Source: a virus. From it: a stretch of 31,647 nucleotides of DNA. How positions within the stretch are numbered: the first letter of the stretch is position 1; every line of letters begins with the position of its first letter. This document shows positions 8,030 to 16,527 of this stretch, piece by piece. The position numbers and the translations under genes are program-made. The DNA is taken from IMG/VR virus record IMGVR_UViG_3300049432_000057, positions 1 to 31,647 of that record. One strand, given 5' to 3'. The notes under the pieces are model-generated. The model saw nothing but the letters and a program-made list of their open reading frames with translations, searched no databases and was not told the DNA's origin.

Positions 8030-9055
8030 TTACTTTAAGAACGTCGGGAATGTCGTTGTAAAACCTGCCGCGCCTCTGTGACCTCCCCCACCGTGCTTCA
8101 CTGCGATCTTTGATAGGTCGAGGTCCGTGCGGTGTGCAGCGTGATAGAGCGATACGGTCCAAACTTTGCCGTTGAAGTAAAAACCCATCAGTGCGTCGTG
8201 GCCGGTTTCAGGAACGTCCTTGGCCGCGAAGGTAAGCGAGTTGCAGCGCGCCGTCGTGAGAGCAAGGAACTTCAACCCTTCCCACTCGACTATGAAACTG
8301 CGCCCCATTGCGCTCTTGTCGTTTCGTTGCTGGTAGGTTTGGAGCAACGCTCCATCCCGGAGCAACCCATCCACTGTTGAAATGGATTCGTCAACCGTGC
8401 CGTCAGGTCGAAGCTCTATCGGATGCCCGACATCAATCATCCGCTCAATTTCTTCCACCGTCGGCTTCCGGAAATTCCCAAGCAGAATTTGCCAGTCATG
8501 GGTTGAGAGTTCGCGCGAGCGTAATCCGAACTGAAAAACGTCAGCGCGTGGGTCTCGCTTGTCCCAGATGTCGTACTCGCCAGCGAGGCGCACAGCCAGA
8601 GGCTCGGCGACTCGGCGTTCAACGAAATCTTCTTTGGACGGCATCGTTCGCTGGTCGCCTCCACGATTCGCAAAGTTTGGCGGTTCCCCGGCAAACCACT
8701 GCCAGGCCAGTCGGCACGCCGCAACGCCGTCGATGCGGTAGCCGGGAATGCTTGATGGGTGACTCGCTATACTTGAAGCGTGATGGTCGATCCAAATGAT
8801 GTTCGTTGCGTTCCCGATTCGATTTCCGTACTTCGCTTTGGCTTCTGAATCCTTGATGAGTTCCTCGAAACGAAATCCGAATGGGCGGTCCAACGGAAGG
8901 TCCAGAACGTAAAGAGTATCTCCTATGGTTTCGAGATTGATCGGCGCATCCGCAAAATCCCAACCGATGAGTTCTGCGTCCGGCAGAAACTTGCGGGCAA
9001 TTTCCCGGCAAAAAACACCGTCCATGTCGGCGGAATGATGCACCACAGTTGTCAT
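8030..9055 (-). CDS. DHH/DHHA1 family phosphoesterase
   Basis: 341 residues. Motif I is HHSADMDG (residues 6-13), motif II includes LDLPLD near 51-56, the signature IDHHAS is at 89-94, and the DHHA1 motif HGGGGHRGAAGF closes the protein at about 321-332. The family hydrolyses phosphodiester bonds with Mn2+ and includes RecJ, NrnA oligoribonuclease and cyclic-dinucleotide phosphodiesterases. There is no membrane or sensory domain, so the protein is cytoplasmic and NrnA-like in layout. Its site, between portal and scaffold-like genes, is odd for a metabolic enzyme. Substrates could be short RNA or a defence signal nucleotide; the sequence does not decide. Confidence 0.88.
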   Translation of the reverse strand: MTTVVHHSADMDGVFCREIARKFLPDAELIGWDFADAPINLETIGDTLYVLDLPLDRPFGFRFEELIKDSEAKAKYGNRIGNATNIIWIDHHASSIASHPSSIPGYRIDGVAACRLAWQWFAGEPPNFANRGGDQRTMPSKEDFVERRVAEPLAVRLAGEYDIWDKRDPRADVFQFGLRSRELSTHDWQILLGNFRKPTVEEIERMIDVGHPIELRPDGTVDESISTVDGLLRDGALLQTYQQRNDKSAMGRSFIVEWEGLKFLALTTARCNSLTFAAKDVPETGHDALMGFYFNGKVWTVSLYHAAHRTDLDLSKIAVKHGGGGHRGAAGFTTTFPTFLK

Positions 9056-9065
9056 AATCTTTCCT

Positions 9066-9100
9066 GCGGAGCCGGCCCGCGCGGATCGAGCCGGCCCCGC
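9066..9100 (-). other. Strong hairpin between portal and DHH genes
   Basis: The 11-bp stem GCGGGGCCGGC / GCCGGCTCCGC has one G-U pair and a 13-base loop, and ends 10 bases before the DHH start codon. AGGAAAG follows as a weak ribosome site. There is no T-tract; it may attenuate or process the message. Confidence 0.4.
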
Positions 9101-9204
9101 GTCACGGGATCACTTGTCGCGGGTAGTTGGGTGAGTCCTGTCGCCATTGCCTTTCGGCGCAGAGAACGATAATCAGATGAACGTCTTGCAAGCAATCGAA
9201 TAAA

Positions 9205-11532
9205 TCATCGCATCGGCGGCCCCATAGGCATCACCGCAAGTCTTCCGGCATGAGGCGCAGGCGGAGCGCCATTGCCGCCTCCGCCTGCCTTCGCCAAAGC
9301 CTGTTCAAGAGCGGCGATTTGTTTCTGCTGAGTCTCAAGGGTTGAAGTGATCTGCTCGATCGCCTGCGTGAATTGTTCACTCGCGGCCGGCGCCATCGGC
9401 GCGTTGCCCTTCGGATCATCGTCGGGAAGTTTCAGGTCGAAGGCACCGGACAACCGCGCCATCTCGTTGATGATGCCGGCCATTTGGTTTTTCGTCATCG
9501 TCTCCTGCACGGCGGGAATGGGCAGGATGGATTTGAGCAGTTCCCCGAGCGACTGCGCGGCCTGATTATTGGACGCGCGCTCCGACCCGTCGCGGCTGGT
9601 GAAAATATAATCGTGCTCCAGGTTTTTTTTCGCCCCGATGATCGTCCCGGTGTACCGGCCGAACTCCTGCGAAGCCTCCGCTTCGTCCATGTCGCCCACC
9701 TGCAACCCGGCCTTGGTAATCGTCGCCGGATCGTATCGCCCAACGACCGGCACTTTGAAATTCTGCTCACCGAACGCCATGTAGGAATCGTAGATGATCC
9801 GCTTCTTCGCGGCGCGGAATTCGTCGATGGCATCGGAGATGAAGTTGTAAACACTTTCGGTGGTGCCGGCGATGAGGTTGGTCTCCGTCGCCGAGATTTC
9901 GCGCGGCGCCGGCTGGCCCTGCTCCTGCGGCGACAACGCCATGATGCGCTCCATGAGGCTCATCATGCGGAGGATCGCATCGAAGATCATCGTGATCTGC
10001 GCGCTTGAACGCGTCTCGATGAGCTGCACGACGGTTTCCAGTTTGATGCCCAGCGCGTCGAGCTTCTGGCGCGACACTTCCAGCACCGTCGTTTCGCTCC
10101 GCCAGTTCTTTCCCTCCGCGCGTTTCCGGAACTCGGTGAGCTGCTCGGGCGACAGCGCGTCGATGTCGAGCACCAGGACCTTGTGATTGTCCCCGGAGAG
10201 GGCCAGGAGCAGATAGGACACAAGGTTGGTGACGTGATCCTGCCAGGAAAGCAGTTCGTGCCCGACGCCCAGGTTCACCTGACGATCGTCACGTTCGTTG
10301 TAGCTGAGCACCGCCCCGGCCGAGGATGGGAGAATCTCCGCGTAGATGACCGTGTTCCATCCGGCGACGATGAAGCGCACCCAGACCGGGTAAGGATAGC
10401 TGCCGAAACCCCATTCGCTGGGCACCAGCTTCTCGTAGTAGTTGGCGTACACGACGGACGTGTCGTTCTGCTCCCCGGAGTAAACCCCGATTTGACTCTG
10501 CCGATCGTTGCCGCTGGTCGCGTCGGCAAAGCCCGCGGGCGCCGGTGGTTTGATCGTCGTGTAATACTGGTTCCAATACTGGGAGTAGGTCGCGAACAGC
10601 GAAAGGTAAACCTGGTTGTAGCCGATCTCCGTCCGGTTCCAGTAGGCCGGGTTGCTGTTGATGTCTCCAAAGCGCATCACGTCCCAGAAACCGATGTAGC
10701 TGCAACCGGAGTCGGAGTTCAACGACGGCAGCGGATGGGCGTTGTCCCAGAACACGCGCGAGGGATGGGGCGTCACCCAGGCCAGCCCCTCGCGGGTAAC
10801 CACCGCTTCGAACTTCGGCTCGCTGGTGTCTCCTGGTGCCTGTTGTTTGGGCGCCCATTGAATGTCGCGCTCCCAGGCGCACCGGATGAAATCGACCGAG
10901 TGGCCGTACATCAGCCCGTCGCGGTACACCTGCGTGTCGTGGTGCCGATAATCGAACTGGTCGGCCATGATGTCGGTGCGCTGCGACATGATGTCCGCGC
11001 GCAGCTTGCCGACCTGGGACGTGGACCGGCTCTCGTATTTGAAGTAGGGAAAAAGGTTGTTGTACTTGTTGGACTGCGCCGCCAGCCGCCGCGTGATCAT
11101 TGAGCGAACCAGATTGATCGACACGTCGAAGAAACGCGGGGCGTCGATCCCGGTGATGTTCCCCTTCTCATCTTTCTTCACGAACTCATCGGCGCATTTG
11201 AGAGCCGTGAGTTGATTCGCGCAGGAAGCAACGTCGATGCGGTTCTGCGCGTAGAGCACCAGGGGATGAATCTTCTGCGCGAGAGGCGGAGGTTCCCATG
11301 CGAGATCCACGGCGGAATAGAACTGGTAATTTCTCAGGGAGTGGTTGATGTTTTCCATCAATCTGGTGTTGATTCTATCTTCAAACTTCTTTCTGAGTTC
11401 TACGAGCTTGTCCTTTTCCTTTTTTTCTTCCTCCGAAACAGTATCACTCGGAGCGAACGGATGCGCTGTGAAGATTTCTTTCAGTCTCTCATTCGTTGTG
11501 CCTACCGATTTTAATGCGTCGAACGAGATCAT
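9205..11532 (-). CDS. Portal protein
   Basis: 775 residues. The size, the early charged helical region, the central domain with a membrane-free mix of aromatic beta segments, and a long helical C-terminal part (EQFTQAIEQITSTLETQQKQ coiled coil, then a Gly/Pro-rich tail) fit large phage portal proteins. Upstream of it lie a possible small terminase, a methyltransferase and the large terminase. Downstream lie scaffold-like and capsid genes, the usual portal position. The portal forms the dodecameric ring through which DNA is pumped. I see no short diagnostic motif, so the call rests on size, composition and order. Confidence 0.7.
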   Translation of the reverse strand: MISFDALKSVGTTNERLKEIFTAHPFAPSDTVSEEEKKEKDKLVELRKKFEDRINTRLMENINHSLRNYQFYSAVDLAWEPPPLAQKIHPLVLYAQNRIDVASCANQLTALKCADEFVKKDEKGNITGIDAPRFFDVSINLVRSMITRRLAAQSNKYNNLFPYFKYESRSTSQVGKLRADIMSQRTDIMADQFDYRHHDTQVYRDGLMYGHSVDFIRCAWERDIQWAPKQQAPGDTSEPKFEAVVTREGLAWVTPHPSRVFWDNAHPLPSLNSDSGCSYIGFWDVMRFGDINSNPAYWNRTEIGYNQVYLSLFATYSQYWNQYYTTIKPPAPAGFADATSGNDRQSQIGVYSGEQNDTSVVYANYYEKLVPSEWGFGSYPYPVWVRFIVAGWNTVIYAEILPSSAGAVLSYNERDDRQVNLGVGHELLSWQDHVTNLVSYLLLALSGDNHKVLVLDIDALSPEQLTEFRKRAEGKNWRSETTVLEVSRQKLDALGIKLETVVQLIETRSSAQITMIFDAILRMMSLMERIMALSPQEQGQPAPREISATETNLIAGTTESVYNFISDAIDEFRAAKKRIIYDSYMAFGEQNFKVPVVGRYDPATITKAGLQVGDMDEAEASQEFGRYTGTIIGAKKNLEHDYIFTSRDGSERASNNQAAQSLGELLKSILPIPAVQETMTKNQMAGIINEMARLSGAFDLKLPDDDPKGNAPMAPAASEQFTQAIEQITSTLETQQKQIAALEQALAKAGGGGNGAPPAPHAGRLAVMPMGPPMR

Positions 11533-11587
11533 AGAATTTATGTGCTCCAGACCGGTAAAGAATTGCTCCTGTTTGCGCCGTTAGCCT

Positions 11588-12010
11588 TCACGCGGCTTTG
11601 TCCTCCTCGTTATTCCTGAAGTCCATCGCCTTCACGGCCATCGCGTCCTGGACGTGCAGCCCCGGCAGTTGGAGTTTGAAGCGGATCATCCGGTCCCATT
11701 GAATGGTGAGATACATCGGCCAGCGGTTCGCCGTCCGATATTTTCCGATTCTTGTCCCATCAACTCCGGCAACCGCGGCGAGTTCGCTCAGTGTGCAGTG
11801 GAACAATCGGCAAACCTCATCGACCTTTTCGTTGTCCCACTTGTGGAGTCCGGCCTTGCGATATTCACTCAGGATGCTGGCGCCCCATGCTGTATGCGGT
11901 TTGGCATGACCGGAGTCCGGTGCCAGGCACTTGAGAAACCGATCTTCGTCCTCGGTGCTCGTGATGGCCTTGGCCTTGCGCAACCATGCTCTGTCAGGTC
12001 CTCTGCCCAT
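11588..12010 (-). CDS. HTH-containing protein, possible small terminase subunit
   Basis: 140 residues. A likely helix-turn-helix lies in LFHCTLSELAAVAGVDGTRI, followed by GKYRTANRWPMYL, a pattern seen in XRE-like and some terminase small-subunit DNA-binding domains. The N-terminus is basic (MGRGPDRAWLRKAKAI) and the C-terminus acidic (NNEEDKAA). The gene stands between the terminase group and the portal, where a small terminase or a late regulator could be encoded. I cannot choose between them. Confidence 0.5.
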   Translation of the reverse strand: MGRGPDRAWLRKAKAITSTEDEDRFLKCLAPDSGHAKPHTAWGASILSEYRKAGLHKWDNEKVDEVCRLFHCTLSELAAVAGVDGTRIGKYRTANRWPMYLTIQWDRMIRFKLQLPGLHVQDAMAVKAMDFRNNEEDKAA

Positions 12011-12014
12011 GTCA

Positions 12015-12296
12015 TCAAGGTGCCAGATAAGGCTCCTTCTCGCCGCTTGGTCCTGCGGACATCACGGCCATGACAACCTTCTCGTTGTCGGGCGTCACGG
12101 TGGTCGGCTCCTCCGCCTCCGGTTCCTCCGACGTGACTTCCTTGATTGAAAACTTTGCACCGTCCGGCCCAATTTCGTTGAGCTGCACCTTGATGGTCAG
12201 CTCGTATTCCTCGCCAACGCTCCACGAGCTAATCAGCGCACGCAGGTCCGGAGAGTTCGCAAAATCTACCGAAAGGATGTTCTTCTGGTTGTCCAT
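12015..12296 (-). CDS. Small acidic protein of unknown function
   Basis: 93 residues from the ATG at 12296 (MDNQKNILSVDFANSPDLRA). The frame is open for 80 codons further upstream, but that part is an Arg-rich shadow of the overlapping methyltransferase gene. The protein has a compact beta-like core (YELTIKVQLNEIGPDGAKFS) and an acidic stretch (EVTSEEPEAEEPTT). No family recognised. It ends four bases before the HTH gene starts, so the two are probably co-translated. Confidence 0.65.
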   Translation of the reverse strand: MDNQKNILSVDFANSPDLRALISSWSVGEEYELTIKVQLNEIGPDGAKFSIKEVTSEEPEAEEPTTVTPDNEKVVMAVMSAGPSGEKEPYLAP

Positions 12297-12316
12297 GACG
12301 GAAGGAACAACGATTT

Positions 12317-13039
12317 TCAGGCCAAAGTCAAGCCGGGCGTCACGGCGGCGCAACGTTCGGGTGGCGTGAGTCGCAGGACGCCTTGAGCCAGTCGCCTTGC
12401 AGCCATTTCGCAGAATCGTTCCTCGCGTTCTATTCCAATCGCCGGCAGTCCGTGAGATTTTGCGGCGAGCAGGGTTGTGCCGACGCCGCAAAACGGGTCT
12501 ATCACGCGCTCGTTGGCGAACACCGATACGAGCCATGAGACGTGTTCAAGTCTGCGCGGCGATGGGTGCGGCAGCTTGTCGTATTCGATGCCGTCACTTG
12601 TCCCGTGGCCGCGTCCTGTGTGCCAATCTTTCGTGTCATTCTTCTTTGCCATGCAGCGGCCGGGAAGCACGCGGCGGCCGGGGCGCGACGTTGGCGGAGA
12701 CCCGAAGGCGTAAGCCACATCCGACCCGATTAGGATTCTCCCGCGATATGAGGGCGATGCGTATTCGAGCCAACACGCACGGAGGAACGGGAGTGCGATT
12801 GGAACACCAGCAAGAAAACGGGGGTCGGACGTGCATCCGAGTTGCACGACAAGCCGCTCCACTTTGAGCAAGGCAGCAGCTTCGGAAAATAATTTTGCCG
12901 GGTCTGGGATGTCGCGGAACACGGAGTTTGGCCACACGGGGTCAACGATGCAGGTATCTCCGTGTTCGATGGCAGGCAGTATTGCGCGGCAGTCTCCGTG
13001 ATAAATCGTTACCCCCTCAGTATCGTAATAGGGCTTCAT
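12317..13039 (-). CDS. DNA methyltransferase, beta class, with unusual DPVW motif
   Basis: 240 residues. The order is catalytic motif IV first (VDPVWPNSVF, residues 32-41) and SAM motif I near the C-terminus (VIDPFCGVGTTLLAAKS), as in beta-class N4-cytosine or N6-adenine methylases. YHGDCRAILP at the N-terminus is the typical lead-in. Motif IV normally reads DPPY, NPPY or TSPPY; here the central proline is Val and the aromatic is Trp, so activity or base choice may differ. There is no partner restriction gene, so it is an orphan methylase likely to protect phage DNA or mark it. Confidence 0.8.
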   Translation of the reverse strand: MKPYYDTEGVTIYHGDCRAILPAIEHGDTCIVDPVWPNSVFRDIPDPAKLFSEAAALLKVERLVVQLGCTSDPRFLAGVPIALPFLRACWLEYASPSYRGRILIGSDVAYAFGSPPTSRPGRRVLPGRCMAKKNDTKDWHTGRGHGTSDGIEYDKLPHPSPRRLEHVSWLVSVFANERVIDPFCGVGTTLLAAKSHGLPAIGIEREERFCEMAARRLAQGVLRLTPPERCAAVTPGLTLA

Positions 13040-13046
13040 GTAGGTT

Positions 13047-16034
13047 CTATCCCGCCGTATAAACGCGCGGAATTGCTACTTCGCCGATCTGCGGGCGCAC
13101 CGTGCCGCGGCCGCGCGCCGCGTAATAAATTCTGGCGTATGTTAAACTGTCGAAGGCGTGCCCGAACCTGGACTTGGCCCGTGGCCGCAGCCGGTTGTTC
13201 GGGTCCTCCTCCAGCTTCCGGAACATCTCGCGCGTCTTCAAGCACGTCGCGCTCACCTGCAGGTCCACGTTGGTCAACCCTTCCCGGCACAGGCGCACGC
13301 GCGTCTCGACCGAGTAGGCGCCCTTGGGTGCCGCCACCATTTTGATGACGCCTTTGCTGAGGTCCTCGATGTCCTTCACGTCAAAGGAACCGGTCGCCGC
13401 GCGGTACTGGTTGAACGCCGAATCGTCGGAGATGTAGTTGACTCTGAATTCATGCGCCTGCCGAGCGCGCCAGTAAGCGACTCGCTCCATGACGATGGGG
13501 ACAAGTTTCGGGTAGGCGATGTAGCGGTCGATGAACACGCACTCGTCGAACACTAGCCAGATGAGGCGATCCTTCACCGGGATGAACTGTTCGAACGTCA
13601 CCGACGAGTGCGCGGCTCCAAGGTCCCAGCCCGTGTCGATGGGAATGCCCGGTATCGGGAGAAGTCCAACGTTGTGGATCGCGTCCCCTTTGACGTGCAG
13701 GTTCTCGTTGTAATCGTTCCGGAACAGACCGTCGCCGACCGGCGCCTCGACCCATTCGCCCAGAATCATCCGGCGATACTCCGTGTCGTCGCCCTTGCAG
13801 CAATCCATCACGGTTTCCAGGTAGCCTTCGGGCAGATTGTGTTTGTTGTCAGCGATTGGAAGGTGCAGGACGTAGTAGCTATCGTTCCATTTGCCAGTCT
13901 TCTCATCCACGGGCATCACGAAGAAGCGGTTGTAGAGCCAGTGCGACGGCCCGGCCGGGTTGCAGGTGTAAACGACGGCCTTGTGCGCTATGTGCCGGTC
14001 GCGTCCGAGTTGTTGGACCAGGTGTTTGAAGTAGGTGTCTGATTCCAACACCTGCGCTTCGTCAACGAGGATGAAGCTCGGTTCGATGCCTTTGACGCGC
14101 GGCGCCACGAACCCTTCGTAGGGCATGGAGACAAGAATCACGCGGGACCAGCCGCCGAACTTGTTGGAGATCCAGATGTAGATGTCCTTGTAACGATTTG
14201 AGCGCGGCTCGGTGAACAGGGCGTTGCCGTTGCGCTCGTAATCGTCGCGGATGTCCGTGTTGAGCTTGTGCCACACGCCGCCCTCCTCTGCCTGCCGTCC
14301 GGTCGGGACGATGATCAGCCCACGCGCGTTTCTGTTCTCGCGGCAATGATCCACCAGAGCGAGCAGGCCAAGGTAAGACTTTGCCGAATTGTGATTGACG
14401 ATCCCATTGGCAATGAAGGAATCGGTTTTGGGAACAGTCAAATCACAGAGCGTCGCCTCGGTAGGAGAGGCTGACTCAACCAACACCCACCTGTCGGTGA
14501 AGGTCAACGCATCCAGAGATTCACTGGTTCCGCAGATTTGTTTGAACCGGTTCAATGTTCCCGGGCTTGGAACATTTCCACAGTGAAGAAAGGATTTCCT
14601 CTTGTTATGCCATGCTCGGGTATGCCCTCGCACCTTCGATCGTCGGGCCTGCATCTCCAAAGCAAATTGCTTCGCTTCGCCACGAGATCCGAAAGTCCTG
14701 CAAAAATCCTCTCCGCGAATGTGCCCAGACACGTTCCAAGTAACGGTTCCTTTGAACCTCCGCGTGGAGACAATTTTCTTTACCTTAAACGGTTTCCGGT
14801 GATTTGGTCGCACGCCAAGACAAGCGGTTCCAGGTTTCAAAGCCTTCATCGCGTCACGGATGAACTCAGGGTATCCATAGGCTTTTCGGTTCACGAAGGC
14901 TACGGATGAAACGCCGTGATCGGATTTGCGCTTTATCTCAAACCCGATTTGGTCAATGAACTTTCGACCTTCTTCGCCCATGCAGTAAGTCTTCCAGCAG
15001 CCAGCCTTCTTATTGGGGCTGAACCTTCTGACCGAAAAAATGCCGAGTGCTTGGAGGCAGTCCTGAACATCCTTCGACAATCCTTCACTGGCAGTCGCAT
15101 GGGCAACACAACCCACTTTTTTATCAACGGTTCCATCCGTATCGAACAAACCACGAAGGAAGGATCGAATCACCGGCGCCGGTGATTCGATAATCTGATC
15201 TGGAATTCGTTTGAACTTGGAGAGCGTGGCCATTCCAAGCTGGCATAGAAGCGCCTTCAGATCAGCAGCATTGCAAATACTGAAACTGTATTTGCGCTTC
15301 CCCGCTCGCAATTCGCATCCAATGGCGGCAAGTTCGTGGCGGACGCGATCCACACATTCGGCATCCGCATTTGTGAACTGAAGCATTCCCCCTTTGGCTG
15401 CGCCGCTCAAAGTGCCATCTCCGCACAGGGCGCCAAGCAGATAGCCCGTCCCTTCGTCCAGGCAGACGCCTTCAACTTTCAGGTAACGCGAAGTCACAAA
15501 CTGCGGATACCTGAGCAATGGCACGTACACCTGACGACCGTTTGAGACGATCCCGGCAATGTCCTCAGCTTTCACAAACCCAGTGAATGCCGTGCCGTCT
15601 TCTTTTCGATAAGCGCACCACAATGGGTGCCACGGAGACACCGTGATGTGATTGCCATTGTTGAATTGAAGCCGCAACGCCTGCCTGCTTGTCTCATTCA
15701 GAAAATGGCTGGTCTTGGCGACCACGGATCGGGAACCATCCCAGCTTAAAATCTCATGCTCGAACGGGTGAAAGCCAGGGTCGGTTGACGGGCGAAGCCT
15801 TCGGAATCTTTTCAATCCTCCGTCCACGTAGAGCAAGGCGCCTTCTTCGATGCAATACTTCTCGCCGAAAATGAGATTGTATTTGTGCGTCTTGATCGCG
15901 TCGAAGCCCTGGCTTTGTACCGGGTTCATCGGCGGACGGTAGGGCCGGTAGTGGAGACCGTGAGGCTGGTCAGGAGTGTCGTACTCCTCCGCGTAGGCTT
16001 CTGTCAGGGCGTCTAATTCTTCGTTCGTTGGCAT
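13047..16034 (-). CDS. terL: Terminase large subunit interrupted by an intein
   Basis: 995-residue precursor; after splicing about 506 residues, normal for TerL. The N-extein ends LIFGEKY (residue 60) and the C-extein resumes SAKSYLGLLAL, so the joined ATPase P-loop is GEKYSAKS, with Ala where Gly is usual. Walker B is FILVDEAQ, the coupling region YTCNPAG. The nuclease domain shows DTGWDLGAAHSS, YISDDSAFNQYR and HAFDSLTYA, matching its metal-binding acids. The protein cuts concatemers and drives DNA into the prohead through the portal. Its start lies inside the end of the upstream HNH gene. Without splicing the ATPase site is not formed. Confidence 0.92.
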   Translation of the reverse strand: MPTNEELDALTEAYAEEYDTPDQPHGLHYRPYRPPMNPVQSQGFDAIKTHKYNLIFGEKYCIEEGALLYVDGGLKRFRRLRPSTDPGFHPFEHEILSWDGSRSVVAKTSHFLNETSRQALRLQFNNGNHITVSPWHPLWCAYRKEDGTAFTGFVKAEDIAGIVSNGRQVYVPLLRYPQFVTSRYLKVEGVCLDEGTGYLLGALCGDGTLSGAAKGGMLQFTNADAECVDRVRHELAAIGCELRAGKRKYSFSICNAADLKALLCQLGMATLSKFKRIPDQIIESPAPVIRSFLRGLFDTDGTVDKKVGCVAHATASEGLSKDVQDCLQALGIFSVRRFSPNKKAGCWKTYCMGEEGRKFIDQIGFEIKRKSDHGVSSVAFVNRKAYGYPEFIRDAMKALKPGTACLGVRPNHRKPFKVKKIVSTRRFKGTVTWNVSGHIRGEDFCRTFGSRGEAKQFALEMQARRSKVRGHTRAWHNKRKSFLHCGNVPSPGTLNRFKQICGTSESLDALTFTDRWVLVESASPTEATLCDLTVPKTDSFIANGIVNHNSAKSYLGLLALVDHCRENRNARGLIIVPTGRQAEEGGVWHKLNTDIRDDYERNGNALFTEPRSNRYKDIYIWISNKFGGWSRVILVSMPYEGFVAPRVKGIEPSFILVDEAQVLESDTYFKHLVQQLGRDRHIAHKAVVYTCNPAGPSHWLYNRFFVMPVDEKTGKWNDSYYVLHLPIADNKHNLPEGYLETVMDCCKGDDTEYRRMILGEWVEAPVGDGLFRNDYNENLHVKGDAIHNVGLLPIPGIPIDTGWDLGAAHSSVTFEQFIPVKDRLIWLVFDECVFIDRYIAYPKLVPIVMERVAYWRARQAHEFRVNYISDDSAFNQYRAATGSFDVKDIEDLSKGVIKMVAAPKGAYSVETRVRLCREGLTNVDLQVSATCLKTREMFRKLEEDPNNRLRPRAKSRFGHAFDSLTYARIYYAARGRGTVRPQIGEVAIPRVYTAG
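14388..15854 (-). other. Intein with LAGLIDADG endonuclease inside TerL
   Basis: 489 residues (61-549 of the precursor). It starts at Cys (CIEEGALLYV) and ends FIANGIVNHN before Ser, giving the C1, terminal HN and +1 Ser needed for protein splicing. HITVSPWHPLW matches the block B histidine region. Two LAGLIDADG-type helices are visible: GYLLGALCGDGT and SFLRGLFDTDGT, both with the catalytic Asp, so the homing nuclease looks intact. The splice site lies within Walker A, a highly conserved target that makes precise loss difficult. Confidence 0.93.
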
Positions 16035-16527
16035 GGTCTATGGCGCTGGCTGCGGTTTCATCTTCATGGCACGAATGACACAAGCCGACGCATTCGGCGG
16101 GATAGCTGAAGCCGCGCCTGTTGAAAGTTTCATAGGTCAAATGATGGGCTTCTGTGGCGGGTGACGCGAAGCATTTCTGACAAATCGCGTCCCTTCTCAA
16201 AACCGTGAAGCGGACCTTCTTCCAGTGATCGGATTCCAGATATTCCTTGTACCTCTCCCACCAGTCGCCGGTGTGGTTGCGATAATTTTCCGCCCACTCT
16301 TTCCGCCGCTGCTCGTGGTAGGTTTCCCATTCCTTTTTTTGCTGTGCGTCCCACCGTTCTGCGATCGAGTCGTCAAACCAATCGAGCTTTGCCATTATGC
16401 GTCCGTCCTTCGATACTTCCCGGAGTGCTCTCCCGCACTGCATACATTCAACCGCGATTACAACAATCTGGCCGTGGTTCTTTTTCCTCCGCCGTTCTTC
16501 GGTATTCTGATGCGTGCAGTCGCTCAT
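15970..16527 (-). CDS. HNH endonuclease upstream of the terminase
   Basis: 185 residues from the ATG at 16527 (MSDCTHQNTEE), whose ATGA overlaps the primase-helicase stop. An N-terminal zinc-binding part (SDCTHQ, then CMQCGRAL) is followed by a long charged helix with many Trp/Glu/Arg. The HNH core is VLRRDAICQKC, EAHHLTYETFN and GLCHSCHEDET. The gene overlaps the first 65 bases of terL in another frame. HNH proteins beside terminases sometimes assist packaging; it may equally be a homing nuclease. Confidence 0.85.
   Translation of the reverse strand: MSDCTHQNTEERRRKKNHGQIVVIAVECMQCGRALREVSKDGRIMAKLDWFDDSIAERWDAQQKKEWETYHEQRRKEWAENYRNHTGDWWERYKEYLESDHWKKVRFTVLRRDAICQKCFASPATEAHHLTYETFNRRGFSYPAECVGLCHSCHEDETAASAIDHANERRIRRPDRSLRGGVRHS

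Noticed and set aside
9373-11103. Two rightward frames of 211 and 306 codons in the portal region
   Set aside because: Both are antisense to the portal gene, rich in Arg/Val/His and without motifs.
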